Positions 7,762 through 17,481 of a DNA stretch of 64,000 bases are shown here, one piece after another. The DNA comes from JAFGVL01 sp963663245 (GTDB lineage: Bacteria; Bacteroidota; Bacteroidia; Bacteroidales; Paludibacteraceae). The DNA lies in NCBI GenBank assembly GCA_963663245.1, contig OY760143.1, positions 62,001-126,000 of the forward strand. Reading direction: 5' to 3'. The translations under genes and the position numbers were made by a program. Position 1 is the first letter of the stretch. Every line of letters begins with the position of its first letter. The notes beneath the pieces are model-generated. The model had not been told where the DNA came from. It did no database searches and saw only the letters and a program-made list of their open reading frames with translations.

Positions 7762-8754
7762 ATGAGCGACTCGAATATTGAAATCTTCACAACTAAAGAT
7801 GGAAATACTGAAATCCAAGTTAAATTTGAAAATGAAACAGTTTGGTTAAATCAATATCAACTTGAAGAATTATTCCAAACTGATAGGACTTCGATTTCAA
7901 AACACATATCCAACATATATAAAACTAAAGAACTTGACGAAAGTTCAACTTGTGCAAAAATTGCACAAGTTCGAAAAGAAGGTAATCGTACAATTAAAAG
8001 AAACATCGACAACTACAGTCTTGATTTAGTTATAGCCGTTGGCTATCGAGTTAACTCAAAACGAGGAACAGAATTTAGAATTTGGGCAAATAAAATCTTA
8101 AAAGAATACCTCATAAAAGGTTTTGTTGTTAATGAAAAAAGATTAGCACAACAAAACGACCAATTAAAAGAACTACAAAAAACAGTAAAAATACTTGGAG
8201 ATGTTATAAATAAAAAAACTCTCTCTAACGACGAAAGTATTGGACTACTAAAAATAATATCTGATTACTCTTACGCTTTAGACATACTTGATCAATATGA
8301 TTATCAAACCCTTGAAATCAAAAATACTTCTGGAAAAGAAATTTATCAAGTAAGTTATGAGGAAGCAATGTCCCAGATAAAACTAGTAAAAAAGACATTT
8401 GGAAATAGTGACCTATTCGGACATGAAAAGGATAAATCTTTTAGAAGTTCTATAGCGACAATATATCAAACCTTTAATGGCGTTGATTTATATCCAAGTA
8501 TTGAAGAAAAAGCAGCAAACCTACTCTACTTGATTACTAAAAATCATTCTTTTTCTGACGGGAATAAACGAATTGCGGCTTTCATATTCCTCTATTTCCT
8601 TGAAAAGAATGGAATTTTATTTGATGAAAGTGGAAACAAAAGAATTAAAGATAGTGCATTAGTGGCTTTAACTTTAATGATTGCTGTTAGTAAAACTGAA
8701 GAAAAAGAAACATTGATTAAAGTTGTTGTTAACCTAATAAATAAAAACAATTAA
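7762..8754 (+). CDS. C9: RhuM-Fic/Doc fusion protein
   Basis: 330 aa. Residues about 1-110 are a RhuM-type domain (VWLNQYQLEELFQTDRTSISKHI, then GYRVNSKRGTEFRIWA), a predicted DNA-binding module. A helical linker leads to a C-terminal Fic/Doc domain whose motif H262-S-F-S-D-G-N-K-R is intact. Fic/Doc proteins transfer AMP or phosphate from nucleotides to target proteins. The fusion suggests a single-gene toxin with built-in DNA binding or autoregulation. The same two functions are split over two genes at 29694-31165 in C18. Single gene of cassette C9. Confidence 0.85.
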   Translation: MSDSNIEIFTTKDGNTEIQVKFENETVWLNQYQLEELFQTDRTSISKHISNIYKTKELDESSTCAKIAQVRKEGNRTIKRNIDNYSLDLVIAVGYRVNSKRGTEFRIWANKILKEYLIKGFVVNEKRLAQQNDQLKELQKTVKILGDVINKKTLSNDESIGLLKIISDYSYALDILDQYDYQTLEIKNTSGKEIYQVSYEEAMSQIKLVKKTFGNSDLFGHEKDKSFRSSIATIYQTFNGVDLYPSIEEKAANLLYLITKNHSFSDGNKRIAAFIFLYFLEKNGILFDESGNKRIKDSALVALTLMIAVSKTEEKETLIKVVVNLINKNN

Positions 8755-8758
8755 CGCA

Positions 8759-8858
8759 TGGTAACAAAGGGTACAGCACATGCGGCGCGGGGCACTGAAT
8801 TCGTTTGACGTCGCCTTTCAGGTCGACGCCCCACGATGCCATACCCCAACCGTTAGGC
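8759..8858 (+). other. attC9 (class S)
   Basis: R'' TGGTAAC 8759-8765, R' GTTAGGC 8852-8858, L boxes GGGTA/TACCC. GCATGGTAAC pairs with GTTACCATGC opening C9. Confidence 0.88.
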
Positions 8859-8866
8859 AAAATTAT

Positions 8867-9253
8867 ATGAAACACTTTCTATTAATATCACTTCTATTAA
8901 TATACAGTATCTTCTCATTTTCTCAAGAAAGTAAGAAACAAGAAAAACGTTCTTATAAGTGGGAACAAATAGTTTCTTATAATAATGATAGTACAATAAA
9001 AACAATTGAAAAAGAAAAAAGGTTAAGAGTTGTAGACTTAACCTCAAAGAATACACAATGTTTTTTAATAATCATAAAAGAATATAAATCAAAAAAATGC
9101 ATAAAAAAAGAATATATAACGACTACAACAGGTGGTTGTATAGTCAGACTAGAATATAAACATAAATACAAAAAAAGATTTCCACACTTTTTTTTCTTTA
9201 GAACAAAAGTTCTTTTAGGGAGTTTAGGATGGAAAAGTTTATTATACAAATAA
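8867..9253 (+). CDS. C10: hypothetical secreted protein
   Basis: 128 aa from the ATG at 8867, 15 bp inside the cassette. The frame is open leftward through attC9, but that part is not coding. MKHFLLISLLLIYSIFSFSQ is a signal peptide. The mature part is strongly basic (KKQEKRSYKWEQ, CIKKEYITTTTGGC) with three Cys. No family recognised. Confidence 0.6.
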   Translation: MKHFLLISLLLIYSIFSFSQESKKQEKRSYKWEQIVSYNNDSTIKTIEKEKRLRVVDLTSKNTQCFLIIIKEYKSKKCIKKEYITTTTGGCIVRLEYKHKYKKRFPHFFFFRTKVLLGSLGWKSLLYK

Positions 9254-9263
9254 AAATAACATT

Positions 9264-9410
9264 GCCTAACAACCGCTATCGCACATGCGCCACAGCCTTC
9301 GGGCAGTTGGTTGTGCAATGTGTGTTTCGGGGGACACCTTCGGTGTCTGCATCGCCTGACATCATCCTCACGGCTGACGTCACACGATGCCATAGCGGCA
9401 ACCGTTGGCA
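9264..9410 (+). other. attC10 (class L)
   Basis: R'' GCCTAAC 9264-9270, R' GTTGGCA 9404-9410, L boxes CCGCTAT/ATAGCGG. TTGCCTAAC pairs with GTTAGGCAA opening C10. Confidence 0.9.
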
Positions 9411-9569
9411 ACAAGTGTAAAAGACAGACGACCAGACAGATACGATAGTGATAAGTAATATCGAAAGAAAGGATTTAGCTTTTTGATAGGTCAGTGCAAA
9501 TTTGATGGAAATTTATTTTGTTTTTTTCTTCTCCCCGCAAAAAAAGAAGAAGGAAATCCCACCCACATT

Positions 9570-9628
9570 GCACACATTGCCAAAGCCACACGAGCCAACG
9601 CTACAACCAACGCTTTGTCAAAGAGTGC
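9570..9628 (+). repeat. Hairpin repeat H1 near the left end of giant cassette C11
   Basis: Arms TTGCCAAAGC (9577-9586) and GCTTTGTCAA (9612-9621) with one mismatch, loop containing CACACGAGCCAACGCT. The loop block recurs in H2 at the other end of C11 in the same orientation. The 9411-9569 stretch around it holds no gene. Confidence 0.65.
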
Positions 9629-9838
9629 AATCTTGCCGACACACCCGTGCTGAATTATTCTTTTGAACTTCAATTGATTTTTGATAGCATTATTAAATGA
9701 CATATTAGCATTTTTTTTGAATAAGCTAATTGTCGACAAAATCAAAAGAGTCATCTTTTAATTGTATTGATAATCAAAGCAATGAATATTTATCAATAAA
9801 TAAGTTCAAAAAAAAGTGGATTTACAAAAAGAACAAAC

Positions 9839-9846
9839 TATCTTTG
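9839..9846 (+). promoter_or_regulatory. -7 box of the efflux operon promoter
   Basis: TATCTTTG matches TAnnTTTG, 33 bp before the TetR start. Its last base is the first base of the palindrome at 9846-9865. Confidence 0.55.
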
Positions 9847-9865
9847 TGAGCGAATATTCACTCAC
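9846..9865 (+). promoter_or_regulatory. Putative TetR operator
   Basis: GTGAGCGAATATTCACTCAC is a 20-bp palindrome broken at one symmetric pair, placed over the expected transcription start and 14 bp before the TetR gene. The position fits autorepression of the operon. Confidence 0.65.
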
Positions 9866-9879
9866 TTGATTTTTATAAA

Positions 9880-10467
9880 ATGAATACAGAAATAACAGAA
9901 CGGCAACAAGAGATAATAAATGTTTCACTAGAGTTAATTGCAGAAAGCGGCATACAATCTCTTACGATAAAAAATCTTGCCAAGAAAATTGGATTCGCTG
10001 AATCGGCAATATATCGACATTACGAAAATAAAATTCAAATACTATTAGCAATTCTCGATTTTTTCAAACAAAGCACAGAGCATTATTTTACGAATCAATT
10101 GGATACAAATGAAAATGCACTCATTAAAATTGAAAGTTTGTTTCATAATCATTTCACAAAGTTTTCTAATTCACCTTCATTAGTTTCTGTGATTTTTTCA
10201 GAAGAGATTTTTCGCAACGAGGTTGAACTGACTGAAAAAGTTAAGGAAATAATGAATAAAAACACAACAAGTCTAAAGACTATTATTGAAACCGGACAAA
10301 GAAACGGAGAAATAAGGACTGATATTGAAGCCGCCCATTTGTCTGTAATGATTATGGGGTCTTTAAGAATGTTTGTGAAGCAATGGCACATGTCAAATTA
10401 CAACTTCAATTTGATTGAAAAAGGTTCGGATTTTGTCAACTCCATAAAAATATTGGTTAAAAATTAA
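9880..10467 (+). CDS. C11: TetR-family regulator
   Basis: 195 aa, normal family length. N-terminal helix-turn-helix with ESGIQSLTIKNLAKKIGFAESAIYRHYENKIQIL, the classic TetR recognition region, and a variable all-helical ligand domain. It heads an operon with a cupin, an outer-membrane factor, a small membrane protein, a membrane fusion protein and an RND pump, all on the + strand with short gaps. It is likely the local repressor acting at the palindrome 9846-9865. Confidence 0.88.
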   Translation: MNTEITERQQEIINVSLELIAESGIQSLTIKNLAKKIGFAESAIYRHYENKIQILLAILDFFKQSTEHYFTNQLDTNENALIKIESLFHNHFTKFSNSPSLVSVIFSEEIFRNEVELTEKVKEIMNKNTTSLKTIIETGQRNGEIRTDIEAAHLSVMIMGSLRMFVKQWHMSNYNFNLIEKGSDFVNSIKILVKN

Positions 10468-10478
10468 AAATAGGATAT

Positions 10479-10817
10479 ATGAAAATAAATATAGTAAAAG
10501 AAACGCAAATTGTAGAAACTCCCCATAAATTGGATGTTCGCAAACTTTACGATAAGGATTCTGCACAGGCCATGCATATCACTCTGCAACCGGGCGAAGC
10601 ACTAAAACCACACATAACACCAGTCGATGTATTCTTTTATATTTTGGAGGGGTCGCCAGAAGTATTAGTTGGTGATGAAAAGATTCAAGTACAAGCAGAC
10701 AGTTTAGTGGAAAGCCCGAAGGATGTAGTACATTGTCTGTACAACAACTCAAACGCTGTTGCACGTATTTTGGTTGTTAAAGCACCAAGACCATCGACAC
10801 AAACTAAATTATTGTAA
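10479..10817 (+). CDS. C11: cupin-domain protein
   Basis: 112 aa. The small beta-barrel pattern is clear: PGEALKPHITPVDVFFYILEGSPEVLVGDE for cupin motif 1 and PKDVVHCLYN for motif 2, with histidines placed to bind metal. Likely a sensor or detoxification accessory of the efflux operon; substrate unknown. It starts 11 bp after the TetR stop. Confidence 0.8.
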   Translation: MKINIVKETQIVETPHKLDVRKLYDKDSAQAMHITLQPGEALKPHITPVDVFFYILEGSPEVLVGDEKIQVQADSLVESPKDVVHCLYNNSNAVARILVVKAPRPSTQTKLL

Positions 10818-10830
10818 ATTATAGTAACTT

Positions 10831-12189
10831 ATGAAAGATAAAAAAAATTTAAACGCTGAGTTAGTGAATATTCACACGCTAAAATGGTTGTTATCATTTG
10901 TAATGGTGATGGTGATAACCTTTCAAGGACAAGCACAAACATGGTCGTTGGAACAATGCATAGATACAGCCCAGATACATAATAAAAGCCTTCAAATAGG
11001 TAGAAATAATATGGCAATTGGCGAACAAAAACAAAAAGAAGCCACAGCAAACCTGTTTCCCAAAGTGAATGTAGTGGGCGATTACAAGTATTTCACCGAT
11101 TTGCCATACCAACTCATGCCTTTGTCCACATTTAATCCAACAGCTCCAGAAGGTCAATTTAAAGAGGCCCAATTTGGTGTTCCTCACAATATGAGTGCTG
11201 CAATTCAGGTAGCATTGCCTTTGTATAATCCACAAATATATGGTGGTATCAGAAGCTCTAAAATTGCTGCCGAGATAACCGAATTACAATACAAAAAAAC
11301 TGAGGAACAAGTTTTTTTCGAAATTTCGAACCTTTATTATAATATCCAGATTTTACAACATCAGTTGGCTTTTGTTGACAGCAACATCGTTAATACGGCT
11401 AAACTTCTTGAAAACTTGCAGCTTTTGCATCAACAGTTGATGATTAAAGGGACTGATGTTAAAAAAGTTGAGCTTCAACTAGAGCAATTAAAAACCCAAA
11501 AAGATATTATTGCGAACAATGCAGAACAGGTGTTGAACGCTCTGAAATTATCGATGGGAAAGCCTTCGACTTTAAACATACAAATAGAAACTGATATTCA
11601 ATTCAATATCAATGAATATACGAATGCAACGACTGTTGATTTACAACTTATAAATTCGCAAAATAGCCTTCTCAATAGCGAATTGAAAACTTTGAAGAAT
11701 TCGAGATTGCCAACAATTTCATTATATGGAAGCTACGGACAAACAGGATTTGGCTATGATAAAAAACCAAATGATTTTCTAAAATTCTTTCCTTCAAGTT
11801 TTGTAGGACTTCAACTCTCTTATCCACTTTTTAATGGCACAGTTACCTATCGAAAAATTAATCAAAAAAAGATAGAAATTCAAAATAGCCAGTTGCAAAT
11901 AAGCTTAGCAACAGACCAAAATAATATGCTAATTGAGAATGCTAACCGTCGTAGAGCAGTTACTCAAAAAACAATAGCAAATACTTTGTCGCAAATAGAT
12001 TTGGCACGAACTGTTTATGAACAAACAAGCTTACAACAGAAAGAAGGTACCGCCAATTTAACCGATGTGTTATTGGCTGACAATACTTTGCGAGAGGCAC
12101 AACAGAACTATCTATCGGCTATTGTAGAATATCTGAAAGCTGATTTGGAATTAAAGAAATTAACAGGTAACATAAACAAACAACAATAA
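10831..12189 (+). CDS. C11: TolC-family outer-membrane efflux protein
   Basis: 452 aa. An N-terminal signal-anchor region (WLLSFVMVMVITFQGQAQ) is followed by two OEP repeats beginning WSLEQCIDTAQIHNKSLQIGRN, long coiled helices and a second barrel strand block (FVGLQLSYPLFNGTVTYRKI). It forms the trimeric exit duct for the RND pump encoded downstream. The start may instead be an internal Met; the signal peptide begins late in the ORF. Confidence 0.88.
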   Translation: MKDKKNLNAELVNIHTLKWLLSFVMVMVITFQGQAQTWSLEQCIDTAQIHNKSLQIGRNNMAIGEQKQKEATANLFPKVNVVGDYKYFTDLPYQLMPLSTFNPTAPEGQFKEAQFGVPHNMSAAIQVALPLYNPQIYGGIRSSKIAAEITELQYKKTEEQVFFEISNLYYNIQILQHQLAFVDSNIVNTAKLLENLQLLHQQLMIKGTDVKKVELQLEQLKTQKDIIANNAEQVLNALKLSMGKPSTLNIQIETDIQFNINEYTNATTVDLQLINSQNSLLNSELKTLKNSRLPTISLYGSYGQTGFGYDKKPNDFLKFFPSSFVGLQLSYPLFNGTVTYRKINQKKIEIQNSQLQISLATDQNNMLIENANRRRAVTQKTIANTLSQIDLARTVYEQTSLQQKEGTANLTDVLLADNTLREAQQNYLSAIVEYLKADLELKKLTGNINKQQ

Positions 12190-12202
12190 TACTTCAGAGA
12201 AT

Positions 12203-12430
12203 ATGAAAATTGCAAAAAAGCACGAAATGTATGTAACACTTACTACAATGGTGTTAATTATGACCTGTGTGGTAACATTTGTGAGTGTGGGAGTTAATTT
12301 CGGGTTCAATCCCGGATTTGTTACCAAATGGATGAAAATGTGGGCATTGGGTTTCTCGGTTGCTATTCCTGTGGTGCTAGTACTTATGCCCATTATCAAA
12401 AGAAATGTAGCAAAAATTGTACGTGAGTAA
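12203..12430 (+). CDS. C11: DUF2798 small membrane protein
   Basis: 75 aa with two membrane helices (VTLTTMVLIMTCVVTFVSV and MWALGFSVAIPVVLVLMPI) and a basic C-terminus, matching DUF2798. This family often sits next to efflux genes; its role is unknown. 13 bp after the TolC-like gene. Confidence 0.75.
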   Translation: MKIAKKHEMYVTLTTMVLIMTCVVTFVSVGVNFGFNPGFVTKWMKMWALGFSVAIPVVLVLMPIIKRNVAKIVRE

Positions 12431-12451
12431 TCATCTAAAATTCTAATAAAC

Positions 12452-13507
12452 ATGAAAAAGAAAATTATATACATCGTTATTGGTTTAGCACTTGTTGCTA
12501 TTGTAGTTATCCGTCTGAAAACCAACAAGGAAACCACGCAAAATAGAGTGTATCAGTACGATAAAGAAACACCCATTAGTGTTCAAGTTGATTCCTTGAA
12601 ACTGGAAAATGTGAACGCAGAAAATTCTTACACTGGTTCTTTTGAACCCAACAAGGAAACCAAAATAAGTGCTGAAATTCAAGGAAAAATTGGTTCGTTG
12701 CTTGTAGATATGGGGAGTAGTGTAAAAGTTGGACAGGCTTTAATTCAATTAGATAACTCGTTATTGAAATTGCAGCTTCAATCTGTTGAAGTACAGATTG
12801 AAGGGTTAGAAGCTGATGTAAAAAGATACACTGTGTTAGCTAATGCGGAGGCTATTCAAGGGGTTCAATTGGAAAAATCGCACTTGGCTTTAAAATCGGC
12901 AAATGTTCAGAAAGCTACACTTCTTGAGCAAATTAACAAAACCACCATCAAATCGCCATTCAATGGTATTGTAACAGCTAAAATGACTGAAGAAGGAGCA
13001 TTTGCCGCACCGGGAATGCCACTGTTGCAGATTACCGATATTTCGAAATTAAAATTCACCATCAATTTGCCGGAACAAAAAATGAATCAGTTTTATATAG
13101 GACAAACGAATCAACTCACGGTCGATGCATTTCCCGAAATTAAATTGAAGGGTGAAATTTCAATGATTGGCAGTAAAGCAAATATGGGAAATAGTTTCCC
13201 TGTTCAGTTTTTAGTTGGTAATACACCCGATTTGAAAATAAAATCAGGAATGTCGGGCAGTGTGCTTGTTGCAAATAAAAACGAACAGAAACAAATTATT
13301 ATTCCTTCATCGGCAATTGTTGGGACTAATATTAAACCACAAGTATATAAAGTACTGGGAGGCAAAGCAACGCTCAGCGATGTAAACATTTCGAAACGTA
13401 TTGGTAATAAAGTTGTAATTGAGAAAGGATTAATAGAAGGCGACGTAATAGTCACTAACGGGTTTATAAATCTTTTCGATGGTGCTAATATTTCAATTAA
13501 AAACTAA
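12452..13507 (+). CDS. C11: RND efflux membrane fusion protein
   Basis: 351 aa. N-terminal membrane anchor (IIYIVIGLALVAIVVI), split biotinyl-lipoyl domain (KISAEIQGKIGSLLVDMGSSVKVGQALIQLD and KSPFNGIVTAKMTEEGAF), short helical hairpin, and a beta-barrel and membrane-proximal domain. It is the HlyD/AcrA-type adaptor linking the pump at 13514 and the TolC-like duct at 10831. Confidence 0.9.
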   Translation: MKKKIIYIVIGLALVAIVVIRLKTNKETTQNRVYQYDKETPISVQVDSLKLENVNAENSYTGSFEPNKETKISAEIQGKIGSLLVDMGSSVKVGQALIQLDNSLLKLQLQSVEVQIEGLEADVKRYTVLANAEAIQGVQLEKSHLALKSANVQKATLLEQINKTTIKSPFNGIVTAKMTEEGAFAAPGMPLLQITDISKLKFTINLPEQKMNQFYIGQTNQLTVDAFPEIKLKGEISMIGSKANMGNSFPVQFLVGNTPDLKIKSGMSGSVLVANKNEQKQIIIPSSAIVGTNIKPQVYKVLGGKATLSDVNISKRIGNKVVIEKGLIEGDVIVTNGFINLFDGANISIKN

Positions 13508-13513
13508 GAAACC

Positions 13514-16500
13514 ATGAACATAACTGAAATTGCTATAAAACGCCCATCGCTCATCATAGTTCTTTTTAGCGTATTTACGCTTTTGGGAATTATAGGCTAT
13601 AAAAATCTGAGCTACGAGCTATTGCCCGACTTCAACCAGCCAGTGGTTGTTATAAAAACCTTGTATCCTGGTGCAGAACCACAAGAGGTGGAAACATCTG
13701 TTTCGAGAAAAATTGAAGATGCTCTTTCTAATTTGGAAGGTGTAGATTATCTGGAAACAAAGTCAATGCCCAATGCATCGGTTATTATTGCCAACCTTAA
13801 ATATGGGACAAATGTTGATAAAGCCATGCAAGATGCACAACGCTATATCGATAATATCAAAAAAGATTTGCCTGCCGACATTCAAAGTCCTGTGATGAGC
13901 AAAGTTTCACCCAACGATTTACCAATTATCTCTATAAGTGCAACTAGCAAATTGTCTGAGACAGAGTTTTTTCAGAAAATGGAAGATGACTTTTTGCCTC
14001 AGATACAGCAATTGAAAGGTGTGGCAGAAATAACTTTGCTTGGTGGTGAGGAGCGTGAGTTTCAAGTGAAGGTAAATCAGGATAAATTAGTGTATTATAA
14101 AATTTCGCTCAGTCAGGTAGTCGATGCCATAAATCGTTCTGGATTAGACCTTCCTGCCGGAAAAGTTCAAACACAAAAAGAGAATAATTCGGTACGTATT
14201 ACAGGTAAATTTACAGCTATTGAAGATATAATGAATGTGCAGGTTGCAATGCCAATGCCAAACAGTCCGGTGTATGTAAAAGATATTGCCAATGTTATTG
14301 ACGGTGTTAAGGAAATAGCTTCGGTAAGTCGGTACAATGGTGTAAACGGCATAGGGCTGATGCTAAAAAAGCAAGGTGATGCGAATGCAGTAGATGTTTC
14401 AAAACTGGTTCAGGAAAAATTGAAAGTAATTGAAGAACAGAATAAAGATGCAGGTGTAAAATTTACAATAGCCGACGATTCTACCGACAAAACCATAGCA
14501 GCAGTAAATTCTGTTGTTTTTGATTTGTTTTTGGCAGTTATACTGGTATCTATTGTGATGCTATTATTTTTAAGAAGTTACCGCAACTCGTTAATTGTTT
14601 TGGTTTCCATACCCACATCGCTTGTTACAGCTTTTGCCGTGATGTGGCTTTTGGGCTATACCCTGAATTTGATGACCCTGCTCGCCATGTCATTAATCAT
14701 TGGAATTTTAGTTGATGATGCCATAGTTGTACTCGAAAATATTCAACGCCATTTAGACAAAGGAAAAGAAAAAAGCACTGCGGCAATGGATGGTCGTATG
14801 GAAATAGGGTTTTCGGCACTCTCTATCACATTGGTTGATGTGGTTGTGTTTTTACCTATTTTATTTTTGCAGGTTTTTGTTGCCGACATGCTCAAACAGT
14901 TTTCAGTTGTCGTAATCACTTCTACGTTAACCAGTTTGCTAGTTGGTTTTACCCTTACCCCATGGCTTGCATCGCGAATAGGAAAAAAAGAAGATTTGCA
15001 ACCTACCAATATAATGAACCGTTTTTTGCTTTGGTTCGAACATCAGTTAAACACTTTTATTGAATGGTACGGCAGACAACTTGTTTGGGTACTCAGCCAT
15101 AAATTGATATTTACAGGCATAGTTTTGTTGCTTTTTGTAATGACTTTAGGGATAATGAAGCAAGGCATCATTGGTAAAGAGATGATGTCCACAGGCGACC
15201 AAGGAAAGTTTCGTTTAAATTTGGAGTACGATAAAACAATAACAGTCCAGCAGAATAATATCGTATCTCAGCAAATTGAAAACTATATTTTACAACAGCC
15301 CGAAGTTTCTACGCTTTTCAGCAATATTGCAGGACCAAGCACAGGTATAGGAAGTCTTGGTGTTGGAGCTGCCAATAAATCGGAATTTACCATTCAGTTG
15401 AAATCAGAAAAAGAAAGAAGCATGAGAACGGAAGAATTTATGAAACATCTTCTTTCGCAGCTCCGAACCGATTTTTCTGGAATAAACTTTTCAGTAGCTG
15501 TAATAGGTTTGCTACCCAAAGGAGCACCAATCAAAATTACATTGAGCGGGGGTGATATAGATTTGGTAATGAAAACATCCCATGAATTGAAATCGGTTAT
15601 AGAAACCATTCCGGGAGCTGATAATGTTCAATTGTCGGTAGTGGAAGGAAATCCAGAATATAAAGTAATTCCCGACAAAGATAAAATGCAGCGCTTAGGT
15701 CTTACCACAGCTTATGTAGGGATGAATTTAAGAACTGCTTTTACTGGTAATGACGATGCTTCGTTAACCGAAAACGGCACTGAATACCCTGTTAGGATTT
15801 GGCTCGACGAATTTGACCGTAAGAATTTTGAAGATGTAACGCATCTCGCCATAGTCAATCCTATGACTACTCCTATTGAAGTGTCGCAGTTTGCCACGGT
15901 ATTACAGGACAATTCGCCATCGCTATTAGAGCGTCTTGATAGGCAACCATCGGTAACACTCACAGCCGAGTCATTTGGTCGTCCTTCGGGAACATTAGCA
16001 GGGGAAGTAATTACCTATCTGAAATCAAAACCATTGCCCGAAGGTGTTAAACTTAGCTGGGGTGCAGATATTAAAACACAAAACGAAAGTTTTGGTGCTT
16101 TGGGTTCTGTTTTGCTTATTTCGTTTATTTTGATTTATTTGATAATGATAGCATTATACGACAGTTACATCTATCCTTTTGTTGCTTTGTTTGGAATTCC
16201 AGTAGCTGCCATTGGTGCATTTTTAGCATTGAATTTATCATTAAATCACTTGACCCTTTTTGCACAGCTTGGACTTATAATGCTCATGGGACTAGTAACA
16301 AAAAATGCCATTCTGATTGTCGACTTTACAAATCAACTGAAAGCCGAGGGCAAACATTTTAAAGAAGCTTTAATCATTGCTGGCAAGGAACGTATGCGTC
16401 CTATTTTAATGACAACTCTGGCAATGGCAATCGGTATGTTGCCCATTGCATTAGGTAAAGGAACTGCAAGTGAATGGAAAAATGGATTAGCATGGGTTAT

Positions 16501-16615
16501 TATAGGCGGCTTACTTTCGTCAATGATATTAACTGTTTATTTAGTTCCGATGGTTTACTACGTGGTGGATAGTATTAAAGAACGATTTGCAAAAAAGAAA
16601 GGGGCTTTAAAATGA
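13514..16615 (+). CDS. C11: RND efflux transporter permease
   Basis: 1033 aa, full HAE-type RND length. The N-terminus NITEIAIKRPSLIIVLFSV is the first membrane helix. The TM4 proton-relay aspartates are present in GILVDDAIVVLENI, and the second half repeats the architecture (LITKNAILIVDFTNQ-like segment near the end). It exports drugs or other small molecules with proton influx. The stop overlaps the next gene by 4 bp. Substrate cannot be told from sequence. Confidence 0.93.
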   Translation: MNITEIAIKRPSLIIVLFSVFTLLGIIGYKNLSYELLPDFNQPVVVIKTLYPGAEPQEVETSVSRKIEDALSNLEGVDYLETKSMPNASVIIANLKYGTNVDKAMQDAQRYIDNIKKDLPADIQSPVMSKVSPNDLPIISISATSKLSETEFFQKMEDDFLPQIQQLKGVAEITLLGGEEREFQVKVNQDKLVYYKISLSQVVDAINRSGLDLPAGKVQTQKENNSVRITGKFTAIEDIMNVQVAMPMPNSPVYVKDIANVIDGVKEIASVSRYNGVNGIGLMLKKQGDANAVDVSKLVQEKLKVIEEQNKDAGVKFTIADDSTDKTIAAVNSVVFDLFLAVILVSIVMLLFLRSYRNSLIVLVSIPTSLVTAFAVMWLLGYTLNLMTLLAMSLIIGILVDDAIVVLENIQRHLDKGKEKSTAAMDGRMEIGFSALSITLVDVVVFLPILFLQVFVADMLKQFSVVVITSTLTSLLVGFTLTPWLASRIGKKEDLQPTNIMNRFLLWFEHQLNTFIEWYGRQLVWVLSHKLIFTGIVLLLFVMTLGIMKQGIIGKEMMSTGDQGKFRLNLEYDKTITVQQNNIVSQQIENYILQQPEVSTLFSNIAGPSTGIGSLGVGAANKSEFTIQLKSEKERSMRTEEFMKHLLSQLRTDFSGINFSVAVIGLLPKGAPIKITLSGGDIDLVMKTSHELKSVIETIPGADNVQLSVVEGNPEYKVIPDKDKMQRLGLTTAYVGMNLRTAFTGNDDASLTENGTEYPVRIWLDEFDRKNFEDVTHLAIVNPMTTPIEVSQFATVLQDNSPSLLERLDRQPSVTLTAESFGRPSGTLAGEVITYLKSKPLPEGVKLSWGADIKTQNESFGALGSVLLISFILIYLIMIALYDSYIYPFVALFGIPVAAIGAFLALNLSLNHLTLFAQLGLIMLMGLVTKNAILIVDFTNQLKAEGKHFKEALIIAGKERMRPILMTTLAMAIGMLPIALGKGTASEWKNGLAWVIIGGLLSSMILTVYLVPMVYYVVDSIKERFAKKKGALK

Positions 16616-17061
16616 AGGGAGGTTCAGTAATTATAAGTTCTTTATTGCTCATGCTACTGTTTACGTCTTTTATTAATCAGGCTGATAAATCGTTTTCTTT
16701 AACAATTAATGTCGAAAAACTAAGAAATTCAGAAGGTATAGTGCAGTTTGCGTTGTACAATAAAGAAGGTTCTATTCCTGACGAGGATTTTAAGAAATGC
16801 TATAAAATAGTGAAAGCTAATATTGTAAATGGTTCATCTACAGTAACATTTCACGGTGTTCCGTCAGGTAAATATGCTGTAAACATCCTGCATGATGAAA
16901 ATAATAATGGTAAAATTGATAAAGGATTTATACTACCAAAAGAAGGTATAGGATTTTCAAATTTTAAAACGATAGGCTTATCAAACAAACCTTCATTCCT
17001 AAAAGCATCATTTGATTTTAATTCAGACAAGATTATAAAGGTTACAATTGTTTATATGTAA
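16612..17061 (+). CDS. C11: DUF2141-family secreted protein
   Basis: 149 aa. Signal peptide (VIISSLLLMLLFTSFINQA), then the DUF2141 pattern: LTINVEKLRNSEGIVQFALYN, GVPSGKYAVNILHDENNNGKIDKG, ending in beta strands. Periplasmic, function unknown. It overlaps the pump gene by 4 bp, so translation is probably coupled. Confidence 0.85.
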   Translation: MKGGSVIISSLLLMLLFTSFINQADKSFSLTINVEKLRNSEGIVQFALYNKEGSIPDEDFKKCYKIVKANIVNGSSTVTFHGVPSGKYAVNILHDENNNGKIDKGFILPKEGIGFSNFKTIGLSNKPSFLKASFDFNSDKIIKVTIVYM

Positions 17062-17088
17062 GAAAATTTAAACAAACTCATCAAAACT

Positions 17089-17481
17089 ATGGCAGATAAT
17101 GATGTAACAACAGAGAATAAAATATTAGAAGCTGCAAATTCTGTATTTTTATTGTATGGGTATCATGGAACTAAGCTTCATCAAATTGCTGATTTAGCAG
17201 GTCTTCATAAATCAGCAGTTCATTATTATTTTCGGTCGAAAGACATATTATATGGCAAAGTTGTTAGTTTTGTAATTGAAAATATTTTAAAAGAAAACAA
17301 TAAATTTACAACTAATCAGAAATTAATAGAAGTACACCTGTGGTTTATATTTACTGAATTATACAACAATAAAAATCTTTTTGAAAATGTGTTAAAAGAA
17401 TTATACATAGTGGATTGGTCTGAGAAATTAACTGAGTTAAAAAAGGTTCTCGAAATCAAAATAGCCCTCCCTCAGTCGTAA
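17089..17481 (+). CDS. C11: TetR-family regulator, C-terminally truncated
   Basis: 130 aa instead of the usual 190-200. The helix-turn-helix is complete (YHGTKLHQIADLAGLHKSAVHYYFRSKDILY), but the ligand domain breaks off in mid-helix and the final residues IALPQS run into hairpin repeat H2. The gene was probably cut when the H2-side DNA was joined. Whether the shortened protein still binds DNA is unknown. Confidence 0.75.
   Translation: MADNDVTTENKILEAANSVFLLYGYHGTKLHQIADLAGLHKSAVHYYFRSKDILYGKVVSFVIENILKENNKFTTNQKLIEVHLWFIFTELYNNKNLFENVLKELYIVDWSEKLTELKKVLEIKIALPQS

Noticed and set aside
8780..8866. N-terminal extension of the C10 protein through attC9
   Set aside because: The extension is translated attC; a clear signal peptide begins at 8867. 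The same applies to 44467 (C28) and 50825 (C32).
9491..9754. ORFs on both strands around H1 (87 and 60 codons)
   Set aside because: They run through the hairpin repeat and have no start signal or protein-like composition.
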